Source: Endozoicomonas sp965232255
GTDB taxonomy: Bacteria; Pseudomonadota; Gammaproteobacteria; Pseudomonadales; Endozoicomonadaceae
Reading direction: 5' to 3'
Length of the DNA: 64,000 nt
Assembly (NCBI GenBank): GCA_965232255.1
Contig: OZ246962.1
Span: 1,798,001-1,862,000 of the forward strand
In this document: positions 1-8,671 of the stretch, piece after piece
Layout of the letters: every line of letters begins with the position of its first letter
Numbering within the stretch: position 1 is the stretch's first letter
Notes under the pieces: generated by a model
Seen by the model: only the letters and a program-made list of their open reading frames with translations
What the model was told of the DNA's origin: nothing
The model's database searches: none
Translations under genes and position numbers: made by a program

Positions 1-1581
1 CGGCTCATTGCTCTTTGTGCACAAGATTGTGTAAAGGAGGCGGACCTGCTCAAGCGACTACAACTGCTGCCTTTTGGCTCAGCAGCGCGGATCGCTATTG
101 CCAGGCAGTTCCCCATTTACCTTCGGGCATGGCTATTTGCTGATCCTTTCTCACACAGCAACCGACCGATCTGGGAGAGTGAGGTAGTTCCTTTTGTCGA
201 CGAGTCGGTGTCACCAGGGAGTTCACTCATGGTGGAGTTGCCGTGGAGCGACCTTTTGCTGGAGGCAAAGGTGTGTTTTTCGCCGCCGACCAACGCCACA
301 CTGTTGCAACAATGGCGCCAGTATCAGGACATTCCTGCTACCGCAGGTTTGCCGCCGTTTGTCCGGACGCTGCCTACCGGCTCTTGCGGCATTTATGGGC
401 GCAGCTGCTACTTTCATGATCCGGACAATGGGACTACGTTGCGTTTTAAGTTACGGAAAAAAATGATCGGAGACGTCCCTGAGCCATGGGAAGAGTTGGC
501 CAGTGAACCGGGCAAGTTGCGTTGTTTGAGAGCATGGCAGACGGCTGGGACACTGGCACTGCAAACTCGTTTTCCTGAACCGCTCGGGTTATTTCGGATC
601 AGACATTTTCGTATGTGGCTGTTAGAGAGTCGGCTTGACCAGCAGCAGCGGGAAGCTCTGCGCGAATCTGTGGTGATCGAAGCCGACGGTTCTGTGCTGG
701 CTTACGCCTATCAAACCAAAATACAGGAACATTACCATCGCTACCCCTACGAGACGGAAGGGGAAGGATTGTCGGTGGCGCAGTCTCTGGCGTCTTTACA
801 GGTTGCTGCTAACGATTTGGGGATGTTGCTAGGCTGCGGGCTGGCCAGCACGATGCTCCCCATGTATCACGCTGAGCAGCGTTTTTTCGTTTTATTGTCC
901 CAGTTAATTAATTGTCCATGTCCCGGAACTCTTGGTTCCTGGAACAGTGATGCCAGTAATTATCCCAATGTCTCCCCAACCGTTGGGATTCGCGATTATG
1001 CCGGAATTGTGCCGTTGGCGGAGATGCCCATTAATCTGGAGAGGAACGCCAAAGATACGCCGGATAACCGGCAGATAATGGGCATGGAACAGATTGCTCG
1101 GGAATACTTCAGCTTGATCATCCTGTTGCCACGGGTGCTTGCGCGGGAGATGGATTATCAAAACCCGGATTTTGTCGTCAGGTTGCAGGGTATTATTAAT
1201 AAAATGTCGTGTACTTTTTTTGCTGGTGCTTTCGGGCTGGCAGAAGAGCGCATCAGCGAGTGTCTGGAAACGTTCGGCGTCACCGGGGAGCTGGCTAGGG
1301 TAATCAGCTTTTGGTGCGAAACCGGTGAGCATCCGGCATGGGTGGACCATTATCGTGCGGCACTCTTGCCCACAGAAGTTTATTCCGGGTCAGCGCCATT
1401 ACCGATGCACTTCCCCAATGATCATGTGAATACCCTTACCGATAGAGGATTCTGCAAAACTACCCACAGCAAAGGGTTAAATCTGGGAGCGCCCAACGGT
1501 ATTTTCCCGTTATTGCCGCTGAACAAGTTGCTGACTATGGTCTTTAATCTCTACGTCCATAAAGATACTGCCCGGTCTTGA
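1..1581 (+). CDS. Hypothetical protein, 5'-truncated by window edge
   Basis: The frame is open from base 1 without a stop, giving at least 526 residues; a GTG at 208 is an internal possibility, not a convincing start, because the frame runs through it. I recognise no family. The protein looks globular, mixed hydrophobic and charged, rich in Trp, Cys and Pro, with no signal peptide or membrane segment in the visible part. It ends just inside a hairpin terminator (stop at 1579-1581). No operon partner is visible downstream, where gatB converges. In this genome context it could be a large effector-type protein, but nothing in the sequence shows that. The coding status is secure from length and terminator position; the function is unknown. 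Confidence 0.75.
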   Translation, partial: RLIALCAQDCVKEADLLKRLQLLPFGSAARIAIARQFPIYLRAWLFADPFSHSNRPIWESEVVPFVDESVSPGSSLMVELPWSDLLLEAKVCFSPPTNATLLQQWRQYQDIPATAGLPPFVRTLPTGSCGIYGRSCYFHDPDNGTTLRFKLRKKMIGDVPEPWEELASEPGKLRCLRAWQTAGTLALQTRFPEPLGLFRIRHFRMWLLESRLDQQQREALRESVVIEADGSVLAYAYQTKIQEHYHRYPYETEGEGLSVAQSLASLQVAANDLGMLLGCGLASTMLPMYHAEQRFFVLLSQLINCPCPGTLGSWNSDASNYPNVSPTVGIRDYAGIVPLAEMPINLERNAKDTPDNRQIMGMEQIAREYFSLIILLPRVLAREMDYQNPDFVVRLQGIINKMSCTFFAGAFGLAEERISECLETFGVTGELARVISFWCETGEHPAWVDHYRAALLPTEVYSGSAPLPMHFPNDHVNTLTDRGFCKTTHSKGLNLGAPNGIFPLLPLNKLLTMVFNLYVHKDTARS

Positions 1582-1597
1582 GTCGGGCAGTATTTTC
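1567..1597. terminator. Rho-independent terminator
   Basis: Perfect 8-bp inverted repeat ACTGCCCG / CGGGCAGT with a 9-nt loop, followed by ATTTTCC. It overlaps the stop codon of the first gene. It can also serve gatB coming from the other side, because the opposite flank is ATCTTT on the minus strand. Confidence 0.75.
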
Positions 1598-1626
1598 CTT
1601 GGTATTAAACCAGTTGCACTAAAGCG

Positions 1627-1662
1627 CAATTGTACTGAAACTCAATTGTACTGAAACTCAAT
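1627..1662. repeat. 16-bp tandem duplication
   Basis: The unit CAATTGTACTGAAACT occurs twice head to tail (1627-1642 and 1643-1658), followed by the first four bases of a third copy. It lies in the short space between the terminator and the gatB stop codon. No function is evident. Confidence 0.8.
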
Positions 1663-1698
1663 GCGTTCTTATCTGCACCGCGTTTGGCTGTGGTATTC

Positions 1699-3147
1699 CT
1701 AACCGTCCAGCTTCTGCTTCAGAATCTGGTTCACCATGCCTGGATTGGCTTTGCCACCGGACGCTTTCATGCATTGGCCAACAAAGAAACCCATCATTTT
1801 TCCACGCTTTTCCGGTTCAGCAGCGCGATAATTTGCCACTTGCTGGGCGTTGGCCGCTAGTACGCCATCGATCATCGCTGCAATGGCATCCGTATCGGTC
1901 ACCTGTTTGAGACCCTTTTTCTCAATCACCTCATCGGCGCTGCTGCCTTCGCCTTGCCAAAGCACTTCAAAGATCTCTTTGGCAATTTTGCCGGAAATGG
2001 TGTTGTCCTTGATACGCACGATCAGGCCACCAAGCATGGCGGCGGTAACGGGGCTGTCAGTAATGCCGATATTGCCTTGGTTCAGGGAACGGGACAAATC
2101 GCCCATAATCCAGTTGGCGGAAAGTTTGGCGTCACCGCAGGCACTGACTACGGCTTCGAAGTAAGCGGCCGTGGCCTGATCAGCAGAAAGGATTTCTGCG
2201 TCGTACTCGTTCAGGCCAAACTCGGCAATAAAACGGGCCTTTTTCGCGTCAGGCATTTCTGGCATTGTGGCTTTCAGTTTTGCCAGACGCTCGTCGTCAA
2301 TGATCACCGGTAACAGGTCAGGGCACGGGAAATAACGGTAATCGTTGGCTTCCTCTTTGCTGCGCATGGAGCGAGCTTCGCCGGTATCGCCGTTATACAG
2401 GCGCGTTTCCTGTGTTACCTGACCACCGTCTTCAATTAAATCAATCTGGCGCGCTACTTCCTTGAGGATGGCTGCTTCCATAAATTTAAAAGAGTTCAGG
2501 TTTTTGGTTTCGGTGCGCGTGCCTAATTCTTCTTGACCTGCAGGGCGCACAGAAACGTTAACGTCAAAACGCATGGAGCCTTGGGACATATCGCCGTCGC
2601 AAATGCCCAGCGTGGTGACAATGGCATGCAATTTCTTGGCAAAAGCCACGGCCTCTTCAGCGCTGCGAATATCGGGTTCGGTAACGATTTCAATCAACGG
2701 CGTGCCGGCCCGGTTAAGATCGATGCCACTCATCCCGTGAAAGTCTTCATGCAGGCTCTTGCCAGCGTCTTCTTCCAGGTGGGCATGGTGAATGCGGATT
2801 GTTTTAGTGGCTCCATCGGCCAGAGTGATGTCCACATGGCCAGCGCCCACGATTGGTTTTTCCAATTGTGTGGTCTGATAGCCTTTGGGTAGGTCCGGGT
2901 AGAAGTAGTTTTTCCGCTCGAAAACGTTGATCCGGTTGATCTCGGCATTAATCCCCAGGCCAAACTTGATGGCCATATTGATGGCTTCTTCGTTGACCAC
3001 CGGTAATACACCGGGCAGACCCAGGTCTACGGCGCAGGCCTGAGTGTTGGGTGCAGCGCCGAAAGCGGTGGAAGCACCGGAGAAAATTTTTGTTTTGGTG
3101 GCGAGCTGGACGTGTATTTCCAGCCCGATAACGGTTTCCCATTGCAT
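1699..3147 (-). CDS. gatB: Asp-tRNA(Asn)/Glu-tRNA(Gln) amidotransferase subunit B
   Basis: GatB is the kinase/tRNA-binding subunit of the cytoplasmic GatCAB transamidase, which activates the mischarged Glu or Asp on tRNA(Gln)/tRNA(Asn) before amidation. The 482-residue length is normal. The N-terminal cradle domain begins MQWETVIGLEIHVQL and carries the family signature FERKNYFYPDLPKGYQ near residues 80-95. The C-terminal YqeY-like helical domain ends in NPGMVNQILKQKL. It is the last gene of gatC-gatA-gatB on the minus strand, 13 bp after gatA, so the three are presumably co-transcribed. Presence of GatCAB implies that at least one of GlnRS/AsnRS is missing or that Asn/Gln are made on tRNA. 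Identification is firm. Confidence 0.98.
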   Translation of the reverse strand: MQWETVIGLEIHVQLATKTKIFSGASTAFGAAPNTQACAVDLGLPGVLPVVNEEAINMAIKFGLGINAEINRINVFERKNYFYPDLPKGYQTTQLEKPIVGAGHVDITLADGATKTIRIHHAHLEEDAGKSLHEDFHGMSGIDLNRAGTPLIEIVTEPDIRSAEEAVAFAKKLHAIVTTLGICDGDMSQGSMRFDVNVSVRPAGQEELGTRTETKNLNSFKFMEAAILKEVARQIDLIEDGGQVTQETRLYNGDTGEARSMRSKEEANDYRYFPCPDLLPVIIDDERLAKLKATMPEMPDAKKARFIAEFGLNEYDAEILSADQATAAYFEAVVSACGDAKLSANWIMGDLSRSLNQGNIGITDSPVTAAMLGGLIVRIKDNTISGKIAKEIFEVLWQGEGSSADEVIEKKGLKQVTDTDAIAAMIDGVLAANAQQVANYRAAEPEKRGKMMGFFVGQCMKASGGKANPGMVNQILKQKLDG

Positions 3148-3160
3148 GTCAGTGTGTCCT

Positions 3161-4612
3161 TTAAATCAGCGCCGGAGATTGCAGGTGCCAGTCAGTAGCC
3201 TGCTGGAAGCGGTGGCCAACATTTAACAGGCGCGCCTCGTCAAAGTGCTGACCAATAATTTGCAGACCTACCGGGCGATTATTGGCCATACCAGCGGGCA
3301 CGGACAGACCGGGCAGCCCTGCCAGGTTAACTGACAGTGTGTAAATATCGGACAGGTACATGGCCACCGGATCGCTGTTCATGACACCAAGATCAAAAGC
3401 CGACGTTGGTGCGTTTGGCCCCATGATCACGTCGCATTCGTTAAAGGCATTGAGAAAATCATCACGAATCAGGCGACGAATTTGCTGGGCTTTGCGATAG
3501 TAAGCGTCGTAATAGCCAGAAGACAGTGCATAGGTGCCGACAATAATACGACGTTTGACTTCTTCTCCAAACCCTTCACTGCGGCTGCGGATGTACATGT
3601 CCAGCAAATCCTGTGGCTCTGCACAGCGATGGCCAAAACGCACACCGTCAAAACGCGACAGATTTGATGAGGCCTCGGCCGATGCGATCACATAATAGGC
3701 CGGAATGCACAGTTCGGCATTGGGCAGGCTGACCTCTTTTATTCTGGCACCAAGCTTTTCGTACTCGGCAATGGCATTGCGAACCTGCTGCTCAACTTCA
3801 GTATCCAGTCCGGCGGCAAAATATTCTTTGGGCAAACCGATGGTTAAGCCTGCCAGGGAATCGTCCAGGGTGGCAGTGTAATCCGGCACACTGCGATCGA
3901 GGCAGGTGGAGTCGCGCGGATCAAAACCGGCCATGGTGCCGAGCATGATGGCGGCATCTTCGGCGCTGCGAGCCATGGAACCGGCTTGGTCAAGACTGGA
4001 GGCGTAAGCCACCATACCCCAGCGCGATACCCGACCGTAGGTGGGTTTCAGGCCGGTAATGCCACAGTGGGAAGCGGGTTGACGAATGGAACCGCCAGTA
4101 TCGGTACCCGTGGCGCCAGCGGCTAGTCGGGCAGCAACGGCGGCGGCAGAACCACCGGATGAGCCACCGGGAGTGGCGGCTTTATCCCAGGGATTTTTTA
4201 CTGGGCCGTAATAGCTGTTCTCGTTGGATGAGCCCATGGCGAACTCATCCATATTGGTTTTGCCCAGCATAACGGCACCAGCATCTTTAAAGCGGGCAGT
4301 AACGGTGGATTCGTAGGGAGCGATAAAGTTATCGAGCATTTTTGAGCCGCAGGAGGTTTTCACGCCCACGGTACAAAACAGGTCTTTATGGGCCAGGGGA
4401 ATGCCGGTCATGGTATTGGCATTGCCGCTGGCGCGACGCTCGTCGGCAGCTTGGGCCTGATCCAGAGCCAACTCTTCGGTTACGGTAATAAAGCTGTTGA
4501 TGTCGCCATCAAACTGTCGGATTCGGTCCAGATAGCTCTGCGTCAGTTCGACACTGGACAGTTCACCGCGGGCCAGCGCCCGACTTTGTTCTGCAATGGT
4601 CTTGTCGTACAT
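3161..4612 (-). CDS. gatA: Asp-tRNA(Asn)/Glu-tRNA(Gln) amidotransferase subunit A
   Basis: GatA is the amidase subunit that releases ammonia from glutamine or asparagine for the GatCAB complex. It has 483 residues, typical of the family. The Ser-cisSer-Lys triad is complete: Lys76 in AHKDLF, cis-Ser151 in the GGSSGGSAAA loop, and nucleophile Ser175 in DTGGSIRQPA. The spacing (75 and 24 residues) matches the characterised enzymes. The amidase signature runs through residues 150-200. It sits between gatC (56 bp upstream) and gatB (13 bp downstream). The start ATG gives MYDKTIAEQSRAL, a normal family N-terminus. Confidence 0.98.
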   Translation of the reverse strand: MYDKTIAEQSRALARGELSSVELTQSYLDRIRQFDGDINSFITVTEELALDQAQAADERRASGNANTMTGIPLAHKDLFCTVGVKTSCGSKMLDNFIAPYESTVTARFKDAGAVMLGKTNMDEFAMGSSNENSYYGPVKNPWDKAATPGGSSGGSAAAVAARLAAGATGTDTGGSIRQPASHCGITGLKPTYGRVSRWGMVAYASSLDQAGSMARSAEDAAIMLGTMAGFDPRDSTCLDRSVPDYTATLDDSLAGLTIGLPKEYFAAGLDTEVEQQVRNAIAEYEKLGARIKEVSLPNAELCIPAYYVIASAEASSNLSRFDGVRFGHRCAEPQDLLDMYIRSRSEGFGEEVKRRIIVGTYALSSGYYDAYYRKAQQIRRLIRDDFLNAFNECDVIMGPNAPTSAFDLGVMNSDPVAMYLSDIYTLSVNLAGLPGLSVPAGMANNRPVGLQIIGQHFDEARLLNVGHRFQQATDWHLQSPALI

Positions 4613-4668
4613 GGGATTGGGTCAATGTGTTGGATGATTTGCTGCGACAGCGATTGTGCTGAAGTACC

Positions 4669-4956
4669 TTATTCAATAACGCGCGGTACCAGAAACAGGC
4701 CTTCGGCAACAGCCGGTGCACAGCTTTGCAGTTGTTCGCGCTGGTTAGTCTCGCTTACTTCATCCTGGCGCAGGCGCTGTGTGGCTTCGAGCGGATGGGC
4801 CAGGGGCGGTACTTCTTGCGTATCCACCGACTGCATGCGATCCACCATTGCCAGTATATTGCCAATGGTGATTGTTGTTGCGGCAATGGCACTATCGTCA
4901 ACGGCCAGACGAGCAAGACGGGCGACCTTTTTGACTTCAGAGGCGTCGATGGCCAT
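4669..4956 (-). CDS. gatC: Asp-tRNA(Asn)/Glu-tRNA(Gln) amidotransferase subunit C
   Basis: GatC is the small subunit that wraps GatA and stabilises its contact with GatB. The family N-terminus is MAIDASEVKKVARLARLAV, so I place the start at the ATG ending at 4956 (95 residues, the usual size) rather than at an upstream ATG that would add 29 unrelated residues and eat into the promoter region shared with mreB. The C-terminus (EGLFLVPRVIE) matches the conserved end of the family. First gene of gatCAB, divergent from mreB with about 190 bp between the two starts. Confidence 0.96.
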   Translation of the reverse strand: MAIDASEVKKVARLARLAVDDSAIAATTITIGNILAMVDRMQSVDTQEVPPLAHPLEATQRLRQDEVSETNQREQLQSCAPAVAEGLFLVPRVIE

Positions 4957-5145
4957 GTGGTTTCTCCAGCTAAATAAGGGGCTAATGTATGGGCAGCTCA
5001 CGTTTTTCTCAAGAGGCCGGAGCCGTTTCGGCGAGATAATCAACGGTATACATCCGTATACTGCTCAATTGCTGCTTGCCCTATGGTTGCAGCATTGTTA
5101 GAGTTTCGGCAATTAGTCACGCCTTGAGTCAAGGTATACCAGAAC

Positions 5146-6183
5146 ATGCTGAAAAGGTTACGTGGTTTGTTTTCCAGTGATCTGTCGATCGATCTTGGAA
5201 CGGCCAACACTCTCGTTTATGTCCGCGAAAAGGGCATTGTTTTAAATGAACCGTCAGTGGTTGCTATTCGCAACATGGGCTCTCAGAAAAGCGTTGTTGC
5301 TGTTGGTGCCGATGCCAAACGGATGCTCGGGCGGACTCCCGGTAATATCACGGCCATCCGGCCAATGAAAGACGGCGTTATCGCCGATTTTGACGTCTGT
5401 GAACGTATGTTGCAGCACTTTATCAATAAAGTGCATGAGAACAGTTTTATTCAGCCTAGCCCCAGGGTGTTGGTCTGCGTTCCTTGCAAATCCACCAAAG
5501 TTGAAAAGCGCGCCATTCGCGAATCGGTGCTTGGTGCCGGTGCCAGGGAAGTTTACCTGATTGAAGAACCAATGGCAGCAGCAATCGGTGCTGGCCTGCC
5601 AGTGGAAGAAGCCAGCGGCTCCATGGTAGTGGATATCGGCGGCGGTACTACTGAGATTGCCATTATTTCTTTGAGTGGTGTCGTTTATTCCGAATCGGTA
5701 CGCATCGGCGGCGACCGGTTTGATGATGCTATTGTCACTTACGTGCGGCGCAATTATGGCAGTTTGATTGGTGATGCCACTGCCGAGCGCATCAAGCAGG
5801 AAATTGCCATTGCTTATCCGAGTGATGAGCTGCTGGAAATTGATGTGCGCGGCCGCAACCTGGCCGAAGGTATTCCGCGCAGCTTTACGCTTAACAGCAG
5901 CGAGATTCTGGAGGCGCTGCAAGAGTCTTTGACGGCGATCGTACAGGCGGTAAAAAGTGCTCTGGAACAGTCACCACCCGAGTTGGCTTCCGACATCGCT
6001 GAGCGTGGGTTGGTATTGACCGGTGGGGGTGCCTTGTTGCGTGATCTGGATAAACTGATCAGCGAAGAAACTGGGCTGCCTGTGCTGGTGGCAGAAGACC
6101 CGCTCACCTGTGTGGCGCGCGGTGGTGGCCGGGCTATCGAGATGATGGATCGGCATCGGATGGATTTGTTGTCCACGGATTAA
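5146..6183 (+). CDS. mreB: Rod shape-determining actin MreB
   Basis: MreB is the bacterial actin that organises the elongation machinery for lateral wall synthesis under the inner membrane. The 345 residues carry the actin nucleotide-binding motifs in order: phosphate-1 (DLGTANTLVYV, around residue 18), phosphate-2 (DIGGGTTEIAIISL, around 160) and the adenosine loop (LTGGGALL, around 287). The N-terminal amphipathic segment MLKRLRGLFSSDLS is the usual membrane-binding helix. It has its own terminator directly downstream (6207-6232), so mreC and mreD may be expressed partly separately. The gatCAB/mreBCD divergence is a common gammaproteobacterial layout. Confidence 0.98.
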   Translation: MLKRLRGLFSSDLSIDLGTANTLVYVREKGIVLNEPSVVAIRNMGSQKSVVAVGADAKRMLGRTPGNITAIRPMKDGVIADFDVCERMLQHFINKVHENSFIQPSPRVLVCVPCKSTKVEKRAIRESVLGAGAREVYLIEEPMAAAIGAGLPVEEASGSMVVDIGGGTTEIAIISLSGVVYSESVRIGGDRFDDAIVTYVRRNYGSLIGDATAERIKQEIAIAYPSDELLEIDVRGRNLAEGIPRSFTLNSSEILEALQESLTAIVQAVKSALEQSPPELASDIAERGLVLTGGGALLRDLDKLISEETGLPVLVAEDPLTCVARGGGRAIEMMDRHRMDLLSTD

Positions 6184-6206
6184 ACAGTATGCAGACTGAT
6201 CTACTG

Positions 6207-6237
6207 GAGGGCATTGTGCGAGCAGTGCCCTCTTTCT
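6207..6237 (+). terminator. Terminator or attenuator between mreB and mreC
   Basis: A 10-bp stem GAGGGCATTG / CAGTGCCCTC (one G-T wobble) with a 6-nt loop, followed by TTTCTG. It begins 24 bp after the mreB stop. It would reduce read-through from mreB to mreC. Confidence 0.7.
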
Positions 6238-6263
6238 GCTTATCTGATGAATGGTCGTTTCAC

Positions 6264-6359
6264 AAGATGGTTGCTTAATAAAATTGTCGTCTAACAAAGT
6301 GGTCATCTAAGAAGATTGTCGTCTAATAAGATTGTCGTCTTATAAGATGGTTGTCTGGT
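6264..6359. repeat. Six-copy 16-bp degenerate tandem repeat
   Basis: Six uninterrupted 16-bp units with consensus AAGATTGTCGTCTAAT fill 6264-6279, 6280-6295, 6296-6311, 6312-6327, 6328-6343 and 6344-6359. Copies 4 and 5 differ at only one or two bases. A weaker seventh copy may precede them (6248-6263). The period is not a multiple of three, so the array is probably non-coding; it sits upstream of mreC. Confidence 0.85.
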
Positions 6360-6446
6360 AAGAAGACAAACAGTGTGTCCGGCAATCCGGACAGCGTTAT
6401 TCCCGCTTGGGGGATTACTGCTTGTTTGTCTGGTGAGGAGCAGGGT

Positions 6447-7343
6447 ATTAAACCAATTTTTAGTCAACGCCAGTCTCTGGTAACTCGTTTTGTTTTACTG
6501 ATCATGCTGTCACTGGCCGTGTTGTGTCTTGATCATCGCTATAGCGTCCTGTCGCCTGCTCGCCAGTGGTTGAGCGTGGCAGCCACACCAGTTCTGTTTC
6601 TTGCTGACCTGCCCGGACGCCTGTGGGGAAGCGCATCTCAGGCGGTTATGTCCCGTAACGAATTATTGCGGGAAAACGCCCGCCTGAAAGCCAGAAACCT
6701 TATTCTTGAGCAGCAAGTCCAAAAGCTGGCCTCGCTGACCGCCCAGAATATTCACTTGAAAGAACTGTTGAACTCCTCTGAGCTAGTGGGTGAGCAAGTC
6801 CTGGTTGCTGAAGTAGTGGGTGTGGACGCGGACCCATTCCGACACCGGGTAACTATCAACAAAGGCTCTGTTGATGGCGTCTACGAAGGGCAGGCCATTC
6901 TGGATGCCCATGGCGTTATGGGACAGGTTGTGGAAGTGAGCCCGGTAAGCAGTCGGGTATTGATGCTGACCGATATGTCGGCGCGTATTCCGGTACAAAA
7001 TAATCGTACCAAGTATCGTGCCACTGCCGCCGGCAGCGGCCGTAAAGATCGCCTTGAACTGCTCTACATTCCCATTACCGGCGATTTTCGTGAAGGCGAT
7101 TTGTTGACCAGCTCTGGCCTGGGCGGCACGTTTCCGGAAGGGTATCCGGTAGGCATAATAACCCGCGTTGGGCACAACCCTGGCGATGCTTTTGCCACCA
7201 TTGAAGTTCAGCCGCTGGCTGAAACCAATCGTAGCCGGTTTGTCTTGCTGGTATTTCGCGAGGTGATTGACCTGAGCGAGCCGATAGAACCGGGCCAGAC
7301 GGCCCAGTTGGAGAAGGACGAGGAAAATGGTTCAGCGGGCTAA
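6447..7343 (+). CDS. mreC: Rod shape-determining protein MreC
   Basis: MreC is a bitopic inner-membrane protein whose periplasmic beta domains link MreB, MreD and the PBP2-RodA synthase. The sequence has one N-terminal membrane helix (LVTRFVLLIMLSLAVLCL), a coiled coil (roughly residues 80-120 of the longer frame) and the two beta domains (VAEVVGVDADPFRHRVTINK onward). The frame is open back to a TTG at 6351, but that TTG lies inside a 16-bp tandem repeat, and homologues begin at the IKPLF-like segment. Here that segment (IKPIFSQRQ) starts with ATT at 6447, preceded 6 nt upstream by GAGGAG, so I favour a rare ATT start (298 residues). GTG 6375 and TTG 6426 remain possible. The end overlaps mreD. 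Confidence 0.88.
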   Translation: MKPIFSQRQSLVTRFVLLIMLSLAVLCLDHRYSVLSPARQWLSVAATPVLFLADLPGRLWGSASQAVMSRNELLRENARLKARNLILEQQVQKLASLTAQNIHLKELLNSSELVGEQVLVAEVVGVDADPFRHRVTINKGSVDGVYEGQAILDAHGVMGQVVEVSPVSSRVLMLTDMSARIPVQNNRTKYRATAAGSGRKDRLELLYIPITGDFREGDLLTSSGLGGTFPEGYPVGIITRVGHNPGDAFATIEVQPLAETNRSRFVLLVFREVIDLSEPIEPGQTAQLEKDEENGSAG

Positions 7344-7812
7344 TGCCCATTGGGTGGTATGGATAACCCTGCTGCTGGGTGCGGTATTCAGTGTTATGCC
7401 TCTGCCTGAGTGGTTATCACTGATCCGTCCGGCATGGGTCCCGCTACTGGTGATCTACTGGGTGCTGGCTCTGCCGGAGCGCTTTGGTTTGTTTTTTGCC
7501 TTCGCAACCGGTCTGCTGCTAGATGTATTCCAGGGCAGCTTGTTTGGCCTTAACTCGCTGGGCATGGTAGTAGTGGCTTTTATTGTGCTCAGCCTGCACC
7601 GCCGACTGCGTCTCTTTCCGCATTTGCAGCAGGCCTTTATCGTACTGCTGATGATCGCCAGTTATCAGCTGGTGTTATTGTGGATTCGTACCGCGGCTCA
7701 AGATGCCATGCCCACACCCTGGTACTTGTTACCGTCTATTTCCAGTGCGGTTATCTGGCCCTGGTTGATGGTTGGGCTGAGGTTTTTGCGGCGTTATTTT
7801 CGGGTGGTTTAA
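7327..7812 (+). CDS. mreD: Rod shape-determining protein MreD
   Basis: MreD is the polytopic inner-membrane partner of MreC in the elongasome. It has 161 residues with about five hydrophobic membrane helices (for example LLLGAVFSVMPL and FFAFATGLLLDVF) and the conserved LLLDVFQGSLFGLNSLG segment around residues 60-75. The start ATG overlaps the mreC 3' end by 17 bp, which indicates translational coupling. The stop overlaps the stop of the convergent regulator gene. Confidence 0.94.
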   Translation: MVQRANAHWVVWITLLLGAVFSVMPLPEWLSLIRPAWVPLLVIYWVLALPERFGLFFAFATGLLLDVFQGSLFGLNSLGMVVVAFIVLSLHRRLRLFPHLQQAFIVLLMIASYQLVLLWIRTAAQDAMPTPWYLLPSISSAVIWPWLMVGLRFLRRYFRVV

Positions 7813-8627
7813 TCCGATTTCTTACGACTATCATGCACCATGGCATTGTCAGTCTCATGCAAGGTGCCTATCTGATACTTAACGTCGGAAGCCGCCTGTT
7901 CGTATTTGGTCAGGTAGATATCGCTGTGGATATGCTCGGCGGTTATTTTTACCAATAAGTAATTATTGGAATAAATACCCACGGTCTCACGACGGTGGGA
8001 AAACACCATTGTCTCCTTCATATCGGTAACCAGCATAAACCGGTGGGAAGGGTAGTCTTTCTCATCTTTGTCTGAACGGGAGTAGACCTCAATTTTCTTA
8101 TGGGGCGCGGCCACGCGGTTGAACGAAAACACAATAATGCGAACACCTCGGTCAATAGCATCACACAGCTCGTCAGCCCATAAATCCAGTTTGATGTCGG
8201 TGTTGAGGTAGATTTCCGATTTGGCTGAGCAGATCAGTTCACGGGCCTTTTGCACCAGGTTATCAAAGCCGGTGATGTTGTAGATAAACTCATGCTCGTC
8301 CTGAGTCATCATCCGGGACAGCTCATCTTTCAGGATATGAATATTATCAACGGTCTTTTTTTCAATCTGGTTGAAGATCAGATCTGGCGACTTGGCTTCG
8401 TACTCTTTACTTTCCCCTTCCGACAGCAGGATAAACCCTTTTTTATACAATTGGTCGATGGACGTGTAGACCGTTGAGCGGGAAAGAGAGATATTTTTAG
8501 CGATTTTGTACCCGCTGGAACGACCATTTTGCAGCAGGTCGATGTACACCAGCGCATCGGTTTTGGTAAAGCCAAAGTCTACCAGTTTGGATACCAGGTC
8601 GGTCACAGAAAATCCTTTGCTATTCAT
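7809..8627 (-). CDS. TrmB-family sugar-responsive transcriptional regulator
   Basis: A winged-helix TrmB-type domain occupies roughly residues 10-75 (FTKTDALVYIDLLQNGRSSG, then a recognition-helix region SRSTVYTSIDQL). A helical linker follows, then a C-terminal half resembling the phospholipase-D-like effector domain of TrmB proteins (residues about 110-225). TrmB proteins bind sugars, classically maltose/maltodextrin and glucose in archaea, and control ABC sugar transporters. It is the last gene of the malEFG-GH13-GH43 series on the same strand, about 45 bp after the GH43 gene, so the locus probably carries its own regulator. A GTG lies one codon before the chosen ATG (8627). TrmB regulators are less usual than MalT or LacI types in gammaproteobacterial maltose loci. 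Confidence 0.85.
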   Translation of the reverse strand: MNSKGFSVTDLVSKLVDFGFTKTDALVYIDLLQNGRSSGYKIAKNISLSRSTVYTSIDQLYKKGFILLSEGESKEYEAKSPDLIFNQIEKKTVDNIHILKDELSRMMTQDEHEFIYNITGFDNLVQKARELICSAKSEIYLNTDIKLDLWADELCDAIDRGVRIIVFSFNRVAAPHKKIEVYSRSDKDEKDYPSHRFMLVTDMKETMVFSHRRETVGIYSNNYLLVKITAEHIHSDIYLTKYEQAASDVKYQIGTLHETDNAMVHDSRKKSD

Positions 8628-8671
8628 CACGGCGAATGTCCACGTATACTATCACCACCCTCACTCCTCTG

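Noticed and set aside
904..1350. Antisense frame across the first gene
   Set aside because: The plus-strand frame is longer, ends at a terminator and is preferred; no RBS on the minus strand.
4957..5043. 29-residue N-terminal extension of GatC
   Set aside because: The family start is MAIDASEV; the extension lies in the shared promoter region with mreB.
6264..6359. CRISPR array
   Set aside because: The 16-bp units are contiguous, with no spacers, and no cas genes are near.
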